NCBI RefSeq assembly: GCF_032460525.1
Contig: NZ_CP135963.1
Location: 4,340,001-4,404,000, forward strand
Direction of reading: 5' to 3'
Origin: Geodermatophilus sp. DSM 44513
GTDB taxonomy: Bacteria; Actinomycetota; Actinomycetes; Mycobacteriales; Geodermatophilaceae
Length of the DNA: 64,000 nucleotides
Of this stretch, positions 16,509 through 24,009 are shown in pieces. The position numbers and the translations under genes are program-made. Position 1 is the stretch's first letter. Each line of letters begins with the position of its first letter. The notes under the pieces are model-generated. The model searched no databases. It saw nothing but the letters and a program-made list of their open reading frames with translations, and was not told where the DNA came from.

Positions 16509-18215
16509 GTGACCCCCGAGCAGCCCGCCTGGTGGACCCGCGCCGTCGTCTACCAGGTCTACCCGCGCTCCTTCCAGGACTCCGACGGCGACGGCATCGG
16601 TGACCTCGGCGGCGTCCTGCGGCGCGTCGACCACCTGGCCGACCTGGGCGTCGGCGTCGTGTGGCTCTCGCCGGTGTACCGCTCGCCGATGGCCGACAAC
16701 GGCTACGACATCAGTGACTACACCGACGTCGACCCGCTGTTCGGCACGCTGGCGCAGCTCGACGAGCTGATCGCCGCCCTGCACGCCCGCGGGATCAGGC
16801 TGCTGATGGACTTGGTGGTCAACCACACCAGTGACGAGCACCCGTGGTTCGTGGAGTCCCGGGCGTCGCCGGACTCCCCGAAGCGGGACTGGTACTGGTG
16901 GCGCCCGCCGCGGGAGGGCATGGCGGCCGGCCAGCCGGGTGCGGAGCCGACCAACTGGCACTCCTTCTTCTCCGGGCCGACGTGGGAGCTCGACGAGGCC
17001 AGCGGCGAGTACTACCTGCACCTGTTCGACCGCAAGCAGCCCGACCTCAACTGGGAGAACCGCGAGGTCCGCCAGGCGGTGTACGCGATGATGCGCTGGT
17101 GGCTCGACCGCGGGGTCGACGGCTTCCGCATGGACGTCATCAACATGATCAGCAAGGCCGTCGGCCCGGACGGGTCGCTGCCCGACGGGCCGCCGCTCCC
17201 GGGGCTGCCCCACGGCGACGGGACGCCGCACTTCCTCGACGGCCCGCGGGTCCACGAGTACCTGCAGGAGATGCACCGCGAGGTGTTCACCGGCCGGCGG
17301 GAGTCGCTGCTGCTCGTCGGCGAGATGCCGGGCGTGACCGTGGAGCAGGCCCGGCTGTACACCGACCCCGCGCGGGGCGAGGTGGACATGGTGTTCCAGT
17401 TCGAGCACGTGCAGCTGGACGTCGACGGCTCCAAGTGGCGCCCGCGGCCGCTGCGGATGCGCGACCTCAAGGCCTCCCTCGGCCGCTGGCAGGCCGGGCT
17501 GGCCGACGTGGGGTGGAACAGCCTCTACTGGGACAACCACGACCAGCCGCGGGCGGTGTCCCGCTTCGGTGACGACTCGCCCCGGTACCGGCGGGACTCC
17601 GCGACCTGCCTGGCCACCCTGCTGCACCTGCACCGGGGGACGCCCTACGTCTACCAGGGCGAGGAGCTGGGCATGGCCAACGCCCCGTTCGGGAGCATCG
17701 ACGACTTCCGGGACGTCGAGTCGCTGGGCCACTTCGCGCAGGCGACGGCGCACGGCGAGGACCCGGAGCAGGTGCTGGCCGCGCTGCGGACGATGAGCCG
17801 GGACAACGCGCGGACGCCGGTGCAGTGGGACGCCTCGCCGCACGCCGGCTTCACCACCGGCACGCCGTGGATCGGCGTCAACCCCGACCACACCGAGTGG
17901 AACGCCGAGGCCCAGCGCCGGGACCCGACGTCGGTGCTCGCCCACCACCGGCGGCTGGTCGCCCTGCGGCACGACGAGCCGGTGGTCGCCCTCGGCGACT
18001 TCACCATGCTGCTGCCGGAGCACGAGGAGCTCTACGCGTTCACCCGCAGCCTGGACGGCGACACGCTGCTCGTCGTGTGCAACCTGGGCGGCCAGGAGCA
18101 CCCGCTCGGCGAGCTGCTGCCGCAGGCCGTGGGCGCGGAGCCGGTGCTCGGCAACCTGCCCGGGGGCGACCCCGCCGTGCTGCGGCCGTGGGAGGCCCGG
18201 GTGCTGCGCACCTGA
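16509..18215 (+). CDS. Glycoside hydrolase family 13 alpha-glucosidase (oligo-1,6-glucosidase-like)
   Basis: A 568-residue cytosolic GH13 enzyme. Conserved regions are in order: LLMDLVVNHTSDEHPWF, GFRMDVINM with nucleophile Asp209, LLVGEMPG with acid/base Glu272, and YWDNHDQPR with transition-state Asp345; the QGEELGM element follows. This subfamily (GH13_23/31-like) cleaves alpha-1,4 or alpha-1,6 glucosides such as maltose, isomaltose, trehalose or sucrose. GTG 16509 opens MTPEQPAWWTRAVVYQVYPRSF, the standard N-terminus. It directly precedes a sugar ABC importer, so it should process the imported oligosaccharide. Confidence 0.93.
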   Translation: MTPEQPAWWTRAVVYQVYPRSFQDSDGDGIGDLGGVLRRVDHLADLGVGVVWLSPVYRSPMADNGYDISDYTDVDPLFGTLAQLDELIAALHARGIRLLMDLVVNHTSDEHPWFVESRASPDSPKRDWYWWRPPREGMAAGQPGAEPTNWHSFFSGPTWELDEASGEYYLHLFDRKQPDLNWENREVRQAVYAMMRWWLDRGVDGFRMDVINMISKAVGPDGSLPDGPPLPGLPHGDGTPHFLDGPRVHEYLQEMHREVFTGRRESLLLVGEMPGVTVEQARLYTDPARGEVDMVFQFEHVQLDVDGSKWRPRPLRMRDLKASLGRWQAGLADVGWNSLYWDNHDQPRAVSRFGDDSPRYRRDSATCLATLLHLHRGTPYVYQGEELGMANAPFGSIDDFRDVESLGHFAQATAHGEDPEQVLAALRTMSRDNARTPVQWDASPHAGFTTGTPWIGVNPDHTEWNAEAQRRDPTSVLAHHRRLVALRHDEPVVALGDFTMLLPEHEELYAFTRSLDGDTLLVVCNLGGQEHPLGELLPQAVGAEPVLGNLPGGDPAVLRPWEARVLRT

Positions 18216-18295
18216 CCGCTCGGGGCGCAGCCGCGGTGATCAGCCGCTACTGTCCGGGACTCCGGCGAGGGGGCCGGTCACCGCGAGGAGGCTCG

Positions 18296-19690
18296 ATGGG
18301 CGCGACGAGGCGACGGGTCAGGGGAGCGGTGGCCGCGGTCGGCGCCGGCGTGCTGGTGGCCGGCTGCGGGTCCGGCGACTCCGGCGGCGGCGAGGACGGC
18401 GGCCTGCTGACCGTCTGGACCCTGGAGAACCTGCCCGACCGGGTGGCCGCGCAGGAGGAGATCGCCGCGGCGTTCACCGAGAGCAGCGGCGTGGAGGTCG
18501 AGCTGGTCGCCGTCGACCCCAACCAGTTCAACCAGCTGCTCACCTCCTCGGCCGCGGCAGGGGAGCTGCCCGACGTCGTGGGCGCGCTGCCGCTGGCCGG
18601 CGTGCAGCTGCTGTCGACCAACGAGCTGCTCGACACCGACGCCACGGCCTCGATCGTCGAGGGGCTGGGCGCCGACACGTTCTCCGAGCGGGCCCTGGAG
18701 CTCACCCGGGACGGCGACACGCAGCTCGCCGTCCCCAGCGACGGCTGGGCACAGCTGCTCGTCTACCGCCAGGACCTGTTCGACGCCGCGGGGCTGGCGC
18801 CGCCGGAGACCTACGAGGACATCCTGGCCGCCGCCCAGGCGCTGGACACCCCCGAGCGGGCCGGCTTCGTCGGGGCCACGGTGCCCAACGACGCCTTCAC
18901 CCAGCAGACCTTCGAGCACCTGGCCCTAGGCAACGGCTGCGAGCTGGTGGACGACGCCGGCGAGGTCACCCTGGACAGCGACGCGTGCGTGGCCTCCTTC
19001 GAGTTCTACGACCGGCTGATCAGCGACCACTCCGTGGCGGGGGCGCAGGACGTCGACACCACCCGCGCGGCCTACTTCGCCGGGCAGGCGGCCATGGTCG
19101 TGTGGTCGTCGTTCATCCTCGACGAGATGGCCGGGCTGCGAGCCGACGCGGCGCCGACCTGCCCGGAGTGCGCTGGCAACCCGGCCTTCCTCGCGGAGAA
19201 CAGCGGCGTGGTGACCGCCATCTCCGGCCCGGACGGCGACGGCGCGGCCCAGTTCGGCGAGATCGTCTCCTGGGCGGTGACCGCGGACGCGCAGGCCGCC
19301 GCGGCCGACTTCGTCAGCTACATGCTCGAGGACGGCTACGAGCAGTGGCTCGGCTTCTCCCCCGAGGGCAAGGTGCCGACCCGGTCGGGCACGGCCGAGG
19401 AACCGACGCGGTTCATCGACGCCTGGGCCACGCTGCCGGCCGGCGTGGACACCAAGGCGCCGCTGTCGGACCTCTACTCCCCCGAGGTCCTGGAGGCCGT
19501 GCGCACCGCGCCGGACACCATCTCCCCGTGGGGCATCCCGCAGGGGCAGGGCGCCCTGGTCGGGGCGGCGCTGGGCGAGCTGCCCGTCCCGCAGGCGATC
19601 GCCGCCATGACCGGCGGCGAGGTCGACCCGCCCGGGGCGGCGCAGCAGGCGGCCGACGCGCTGCGCGAGATCGCCGCCTCGCTGGAGTGA
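18296..19690 (+). CDS. Sugar ABC transporter substrate-binding lipoprotein (MalE-like)
   Basis: A 464-residue extracellular solute-binding protein of family 1. A GAGGAGG site stands at 18285 before the ATG. The signal peptide ends in a lipobox (VLVAGCGSG), so it is tethered at the outer face of the membrane. Domain features such as LLTVWTLENLPDR, AAAGELPDVVGALP, VPSDGWAQLLVYRQDLF and the YMLEDGYEQWLGFSPEGKVPTR block are typical of oligosaccharide binders. It follows an alpha-glucosidase and precedes two permeases, so the ligand is probably an alpha-glucoside. A tandem duplication marks the junction with the next gene. Confidence 0.9.
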   Translation: MGATRRRVRGAVAAVGAGVLVAGCGSGDSGGGEDGGLLTVWTLENLPDRVAAQEEIAAAFTESSGVEVELVAVDPNQFNQLLTSSAAAGELPDVVGALPLAGVQLLSTNELLDTDATASIVEGLGADTFSERALELTRDGDTQLAVPSDGWAQLLVYRQDLFDAAGLAPPETYEDILAAAQALDTPERAGFVGATVPNDAFTQQTFEHLALGNGCELVDDAGEVTLDSDACVASFEFYDRLISDHSVAGAQDVDTTRAAYFAGQAAMVVWSSFILDEMAGLRADAAPTCPECAGNPAFLAENSGVVTAISGPDGDGAAQFGEIVSWAVTADAQAAAADFVSYMLEDGYEQWLGFSPEGKVPTRSGTAEEPTRFIDAWATLPAGVDTKAPLSDLYSPEVLEAVRTAPDTISPWGIPQGQGALVGAALGELPVPQAIAAMTGGEVDPPGAAQQAADALREIAASLE

Positions 19691-19713
19691 GCAGGGCCCT
19701 GGAGTGAGCAGGG
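19682..19713 (+). repeat. 17-bp-period tandem duplication at a stop/start junction
   Basis: CTGGAGTGAGCAGGG occurs at 19682-19696 and again at 19699-19713. The first copy carries the stop codon of the binding-protein gene (TGA 19688-19690); the second carries the GTG start of the permease (19704-19706). The first copy also contains a GTGA overlap, as seen elsewhere in this window, so the ancestral genes probably overlapped by 4 bp. Confidence 0.8.
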
Positions 19714-20642
19714 TGTCGTCCCCCCGCGCGGCGCAGTCGGCGGGGGCCGGCCGCGGGACGCTGCGGTGGCGTGAGGCGCGGACCGGGCTGGCCCTCATCT
19801 CGCCGACCGTCGTCCTCGTGCTGGTGCTCGTGGTGCTGCCCATCCTGTGGACGGTGCTGCTGGCCTTCCAGGACCTGCGGCTGATCCGGCTGCGCAGCGC
19901 CGGGCTGTTCGGGGACCTCACCGTCGAGAACTTCGCCGACGTGTTCGGCTCCCCCGGCTTCTGGCAGGCGCTGGTCACCACGCTGGTCTACGCCGGGTGC
20001 GGCACGGCGGCGTCCGTCGGGCTGGGGCTGGTCGCGGCGCTGGCGCTGCGCCGTCCCTTCCGGGGGCGGGGGTTCGTCCGCGCGTCGCTGCTGCTGCCCT
20101 ACGTGGCGCCGGTCGTGGCCGCCACCTTCGTCTGGGGCGTGATGCTCAACCCCCAGTTCGGCATCGTGAACGAGGTCGGCACCGGGGTGCTCGGCTGGGA
20201 CGAGCCGATCCCCTTCCTGACCGACCGCCCGACCGCGCTGGTCACCGTCATCGTGTTCGAGATGTGGCGGTCCTTCCCGTTCGCCTTCCTCTTCCTCACC
20301 GCCCGGCTGCAGGCCGCCCCGGCGTCGCTGGAGGAGGCCGCGCGGGTGGACGGCGCCACCCCGACGCAGGTGTTCCGGCACATCACGCTGCCCCAGCTGA
20401 TGCCGACGATCGCGGTGCTGGCGCTGCTGCGCTTCATCTGGACGTTCAACAACTTCGACGACATCTACCTGCTCACCGGCGGCGGGGCCGGCACCGAGGT
20501 GATCAGCGTGCGGGTCTTCGACTACCTGGTCAGCCGCGGGGACATCGGCGCGGCGTCCGCGCAGGCGCTGGTGCTCTCCGTCGTGCTGCTGGTCCTGGTC
20601 ACGGTGTACTACCGGTTCGCGGCGAAGGACGAGGTCGCCTGA
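19704..20642 (+). CDS. Sugar ABC transporter permease (MalF/UgpA-like)
   Basis: A 312-residue inner-membrane protein with six transmembrane helices. The EAA loop that contacts the ATPase is EEAARVDGATPTQVFRHITLP near residue 213. The N-terminal helix begins at GLALISPTVVLVLVLVVLPILWTV. It is the first of two permeases in a CUT1-type importer and overlaps the second by 4 bp (ATGA at 20639-20645). GTG 19704 is the start created by a small tandem duplication after the preceding gene. Confidence 0.92.
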   Translation: MSRVSSPRAAQSAGAGRGTLRWREARTGLALISPTVVLVLVLVVLPILWTVLLAFQDLRLIRLRSAGLFGDLTVENFADVFGSPGFWQALVTTLVYAGCGTAASVGLGLVAALALRRPFRGRGFVRASLLLPYVAPVVAATFVWGVMLNPQFGIVNEVGTGVLGWDEPIPFLTDRPTALVTVIVFEMWRSFPFAFLFLTARLQAAPASLEEAARVDGATPTQVFRHITLPQLMPTIAVLALLRFIWTFNNFDDIYLLTGGGAGTEVISVRVFDYLVSRGDIGAASAQALVLSVVLLVLVTVYYRFAAKDEVA

Positions 20643-21592
20643 TGACCCGGATGGTGACGGCGCCGCCGGAGACGCCGGCCGCCGCGGCCGACACCCGCCC
20701 CTCCCGGGCCCCCACCGGGCCGGGCTGGTCGCGCACCACCGTGGAGACCCGGGTGCTCGGCGTGCTGCGCTGGGTGGTGATCGTCGGGCTGGCGGTGTTC
20801 ACGCTGTTCCCCTTCTACTACATGGTCCTGCTGTCGCTGCGGGACCTCAGCTCGCTGCTGCAGGACCCGGGACGGCTGTGGCCGGCGCTGTCGGAGCTGA
20901 CCGTCGACACCTACCGCGACGTGCTGGCCCCCACCGGGTCCGGCGGGCAGGGCTTCCTGCGGTTGATGCTCAACAGCGGCCTGGTCGCGCTCGGCACGGT
21001 CGCGGTGACGCTGGTCTTCGCCGTCCTGGGCAGCTACGCCATCGCCCGGCTGCGCTTCCCCGGCCGCCGCCGGATCAGCGTGCTGTTCCTCGCCGTCTAC
21101 CTGTTCCCCAGCATCCTGCTCGCCGTCCCGCTGTTCGTGTTCTTCACCCGGCTCGGGCTGCGCGGCGCCCTGGCCCCGCTGGTGCTGGTGTACGTGTCCC
21201 AGACGATCGCGGTCGCCATCTACACGCTGCGCAACTACTTCCAGACCGTGCCGGCCAGCATCGAGGAGGCCGCGGCCGTGGACGGCGCCACCCGGTTCAC
21301 CGTCCTGCGGCGGATCACCCTGCCGCTGGCGGCACCGGCGATCCTGTCCAACGCGCTGTTCGTGTTCATGATCGCGTGGAACGAGTTCCTGTTCGCCCTG
21401 CTCTTCCTCGTGGAGGACCGGGACCGCTGGACGGTGTCCCTGGGGCTGTCCCAGCTCGCGGGCAGCATCGAGATCCCGACGACGGTGCTCATGGCCGGGT
21501 CGGTGATCCTGACGCTGCCGATCGTCGTCCTCTTCTTCGCCACCGAGCGGCTGCTCACCGGCGGGCTGACCGCCGGCGCCGAGAAGGGCTGA
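20642..21592 (+). CDS. Sugar ABC transporter permease (MalG/UgpE-like)
   Basis: A 316-residue carbohydrate ABC permease with six membrane helices. It shows FPFYYMVLLSLRDLSSL after the first helix and the EAA loop IEEAAAVDGATRFTVLRRITLP, followed by WNEFLFALLF. No ATP-binding gene follows, so the system presumably shares a multi-importer MsmX/MsiK-type ATPase encoded elsewhere. The last 11 codons and the following bases are repeated at 23967-24000 beyond an inserted segment. Confidence 0.92.
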   Translation: MTRMVTAPPETPAAAADTRPSRAPTGPGWSRTTVETRVLGVLRWVVIVGLAVFTLFPFYYMVLLSLRDLSSLLQDPGRLWPALSELTVDTYRDVLAPTGSGGQGFLRLMLNSGLVALGTVAVTLVFAVLGSYAIARLRFPGRRRISVLFLAVYLFPSILLAVPLFVFFTRLGLRGALAPLVLVYVSQTIAVAIYTLRNYFQTVPASIEEAAAVDGATRFTVLRRITLPLAAPAILSNALFVFMIAWNEFLFALLFLVEDRDRWTVSLGLSQLAGSIEIPTTVLMAGSVILTLPIVVLFFATERLLTGGLTAGAEKG

Positions 21593-21595
21593 GCC
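21562..21595 (+). repeat. Left copy of a 34-bp direct repeat bounding the ATPase insertion
   Basis: The repeat covers the final codons (GLTAGAEKG and stop) of the second sugar permease. Its partner at 23967-24000 matches at 33 of 34 positions. Homology resumes briefly at GGTTCA just after a 6-base gap. The single difference is a wobble change, GCC here and GCG in the right copy. Confidence 0.85.
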
Positions 21596-21720
21596 GGTTC
21601 ACCAACTCACTGCCCTTCTCCGGACCGCTGAGAAGCCACTGGCCAGCAGCCACAGGAGGAGGCACGACAGGAGCGCTGGTCCAGCCTCGTCTGAGATGCC
21701 GAGCCTTGCGTCGTTTCTCA

Positions 21721-21745
21721 TGGTTTACTATGTCGCCGTAAACCA
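21721..21745. promoter_or_regulatory. Operator-like palindrome over the ATPase gene promoter
   Basis: TGGTTTAC (21721-21728) and GTAAACCA (21738-21745) are perfect 8-bp arms with a 9-nt spacer, 17 bp before the ATG at 21763. The left arm overlaps a TACTAT hexamer (21726-21731) that could be the -10 box. This is the kind of site bound by a dimeric repressor, or by the gene's own product. Confidence 0.55.
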
Positions 21746-21919
21746 GCGGAAAGGCCGCAAGCATGCTCGTACCCGGTGACAACCCGTATACGCCTAACGC
21801 CGGCGCGCGACCGCTCGTGCTGGCCGGACGTGCCGGCCAAGAGGCCTCGTTCGGATACCTGCTCACTCGGCTGAACCGACGGGAGACCTCGCAGAGCCTT
21901 CTAGGGCCTGTCCCGCGGA

Positions 21920-22452
21920 TCATGCGCGGAGCCAGAGCACCGCGCTGACCAGCAGCAGCGTGGCCCGGTAGTAGGCGGCCCGCTTGGCGTAGCGGGTGGC
22001 CAGGGCGCGGAACTGCTTGAGCCGGTTGAAGCACCGCTCGACGACGTTGCGCTGCTTGTATCGGTCGCGGTCGAACTTCGGCGGTCGCCCGCCGGCCGAC
22101 CCTCGGGAGCGCCGGTGCGCCCGCTGGTCGCGCTTCTCCGGGATCGTGTGCGCGATCCCGCGGCGGCGCAGCGCCCGTCGGGTGGAGGGATGGGAGTAGG
22201 CCTTGTCAGCGATCAGGTGATCGGGGCGCTTGCGCGGCCGCCCGGGGCCGACGCGGGGCACCCGGATCCCGTCGAGCAAGGGCAGCAGCTGCGGGTTGTC
22301 CCCGGCCTGACCGGGCGTGCAGAGCACCGACAGCGGCAGCCCACGCCCATCCACGGCCAGATGGATCTTGCTGGTCAGCCCGCCCCGGGAGCGGCCGAGC
22401 GCCTCGCCGTCAACGGCGAGCGCCTCGACCGGGTCGCTGCAGCCCCCTTTTT
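21920..22452 (-). CDS. IS5-family transposase, C-terminal part (orfB, made by -1 frameshift)
   Basis: The frame entered after a -1 shift encodes the DDE catalytic core: DGEALGRSRGGLTSKIHLAVDGRGLPL, the second acidic residue in LIADKAYS, and the final Glu in VVERCFNRLKQFRALATRYAK. The open frame itself extends to 22513, but those residues overlap orfA and no strong start is present. The fused product would be close to 295 residues, a normal IS427-group size. Confidence 0.85.
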
Positions 22453-22809
22453 CCGGGCGCCAGCGGCGTGCTGGTGCGCCCGAACTGAGGAGGAGTCCAC
22501 GCTGATCGTCCACTCCACCACGCTGACGGCGTCATCCTTGACTACCACCTGGGTGAGGATGCGGTCCCAGGTGCCATCGGCGGTCCACTTGCGCAGCCGC
22601 TCGTGCACGGTCTTCCACGGCCCGTAGCGCTCGGGCAGATCCCGCCACGGCACGCCGGTCTTGGCCTGCCACAGGATGCCGTTGATCACCTGCCGGTGAT
22701 CGCGCCACCGCCCACCCCGACCACCGGTCGCCGGCAGCAGCGGCTCGATCCGGGCCCAGGCGGCGTCGGTGAGTTCATGTCGGCCGACCACGGACCAAGC
22801 CTGAATCAC
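22375..22809 (-). CDS. IS5-family transposase, N-terminal part (orfA)
   Basis: A 144-codon frame starting at GTG 22809. It contains the N-terminal DUF4096-like helical region (HELTDAAWARIEPLLP, then WRDHRQVINGILWQAKTGVPWRDLPERYGPW) and the first catalytic Asp in SVDSSSVRAHQHAAG. On the minus strand an A5G5 run (plus-strand 22443-22452) lies at AAA-AAG codons; slipping back one base there joins orfB. Read alone, orfA ends with unrelated Arg/Ala-rich residues. Confidence 0.85.
   Translation of the reverse strand: MIQAWSVVGRHELTDAAWARIEPLLPATGGRGGRWRDHRQVINGILWQAKTGVPWRDLPERYGPWKTVHERLRKWTADGTWDRILTQVVVKDDAVSVVEWTISVDSSSVRAHQHAAGARKKGAAATRSRRSPLTARRSAAPGAG
22443..22452 (-). promoter_or_regulatory. 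A5G5 programmed -1 frameshift site in the transposase
   Basis: On the coding (minus) strand the run AAAAAGGGGG is read AAA AAG GGG in orfA. Slipping back by one base gives GAA AAA GGG and enters the orfB frame with the conserved DDE motifs. A-rich slippery runs of this type are standard in IS3 and IS5 family elements. Confidence 0.7.
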
Positions 22810-23966
22810 ACCGATGCAAGATCGCCAGGACAGGGCCTAGTCACCGGCCTCCGCGGAGTGGGCAAGACCGTCCTGCTTAACAGGTTCAGCGAGATCGCCG
22901 AACAACAGGAGTGGATTGTCGTTGAGGGCGAGGTCACCAAGAACACCAACTTCACTGCCCTCCTCCTCCGACTGACCCGTCGAGCCCTGCTAACGCTCGA
23001 CGCCCCTAGCCGTTGGAGTGGGTTCGGCAAGAAGTGCGCCGCAGCGCTGAGAGGGCTCACCCTCAATGCGAGCGTCGACGGCACCATGGGCATCAGTTGG
23101 GCCGGTTTCCCGGACCCGGAGCCAGGCATCGCTGACTCTGGCGATCTCACCATGGACATGACCGACGTCATCGTCACGCTAGGTCAGGCAGCAGCTGAGC
23201 GGGGACGTGGTGTGATCTTCCTACTCGATGAGCTTCAGTTTGCACCCGCGGAACCGCTCGGAGCCTTCATCACTGCGCTTCACAAGGTTGTGCAGCGCCG
23301 GCTCCCCGTTACCTGCGTAGGGGCTGGACTCCCGATGCTTCCCGAGTTGGCCGGTGAGGCGAAGTCATACGCTGAGCGCCTCTTCACGAACTCGCTCATC
23401 GGCCCGCTGGCACCGAGCGAGGCGGAATACGCCATCACCAAGCCCGCCCACGAGCGTGGCGTCAACTACGAGCCCGCCGCCGTCCAGCACATGATCAACT
23501 TTACCGAAGGGTATCCGTTCTTCCTTCAGGTCTTCGGCAGCATTGTCTGGTCGACAGCACAGGGATCTGACCTAGTCACCGCTGACGACGTTCAACGTGC
23601 TGAGGCGATCGTCCGCGACGAGCTAGACACTAGCTTCTTCAAGGCACGAGTTGGGGGCGTGACTGACGCTCAACGCCGGTACCTGCGCGCCTTGGCCGAA
23701 GCGGGTGAAGCCGAGGTCCCTACCGGCGACGTCGCTGCCACCCTCGGGCTTCGGTCTTCGACGCAGACGGGCACGGTGCGGGAGGCGCTGATCCGCCGAG
23801 GCCTCGTCTACTCACCCCGGCTCGGGTACACGGCCTTCACCGTCCCCCAGTTCGGCGACTACATGCGACGTCATTTTCAATTGGAACCGCATGAACCCAC
23901 TCGCCGGCCACGGAATCGTAGACAGCCGCCCGCCGCCTAGAGGCCCTGCCTTCTACGCCCCCTGAA

Positions 23967-24000
23967 CGGGCTGACCGCCGGCGCGGAGAAGGGCTGAGCC
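23967..24000 (+). repeat. Right copy of the 34-bp direct repeat
   Basis: Repeats the codons for GLTAGAEKG and stop from the second sugar permease, 33 of 34 bases identical to 21562-21595. It is followed directly by the 3' end of the convergent acetoacetate-CoA ligase gene (stop at 24010), so this side preserves the original junction. It encodes no product here. Confidence 0.85.
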
Positions 24001-24009
24001 CGGCCCGGT

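Larger units (their letters stand above)
21901..22840 (-). mobile_element. IS5-family (IS427-like) insertion sequence, 932 bp plus CTAG target duplications
   Basis: The element spans 21905-22836 and is flanked by CTAG at 21901-21904 and 22837-22840, the duplication typical of the IS427 group. The termini are imperfect inverted repeats: of the first 20 bases inward from each CTAG, 15 match (GGCCTGTCC at the left, GCCCTGTCC at the right). Two overlapping minus-strand frames encode the transposase. It sits inside the ATPase gene and its removal restores that frame exactly. Confidence 0.9.
21763..23940 (+). pseudogene. AAA/STAND-like ATPase (Arch_ATPase type) interrupted by an IS element
   Basis: Codons 1-46 (21763-21900) run to ETSQSL; the frame resumes at 22837 as LVTGLRGVGKTVLL. 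Deleting the IS and one CTAG gives an uninterrupted 413-residue protein. It has a P-loop GLRGVGKT (50-57), Walker B FLLDEL (Asp177), a sensor-like TCVGAGLPMLPEL segment, EGYPFFLQVFG, and a winged-helix-like C-terminus (QRRYLRALAEAGEAEVPTGDVAATLG). This matches the AAA-family ATPases related to Orc1/Cdc6 and archaeal-type ATPases common as orphan genes in actinobacteria; their role is unknown. The 3' part keeps an open frame of over 360 codons, so the disruption looks recent. Confidence 0.88.
21562..24000. mobile_element. Inserted segment carrying a solitary ATPase gene, bounded by 34-bp direct repeats
   Basis: About 2.4 kb separates two near-identical copies of the permease 3' end. Without the segment the permease would face the convergent acetoacetate-CoA ligase gene across a short gap. 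Inside are an ATPase gene broken by an IS element and its own promoter/operator; no integrase or recombinase other than the IS transposase was seen. Base composition is visibly lower in G+C than the flanks. The repeats resemble attachment-site or target duplications at a gene 3' end. How the segment moved is unknown. Confidence 0.7.

Noticed and set aside
21562..24000. Integrase-type genomic island in a tRNA gene
   Set aside because: No tRNA and no tyrosine or serine recombinase is present; the repeats fall in a protein-coding gene end.
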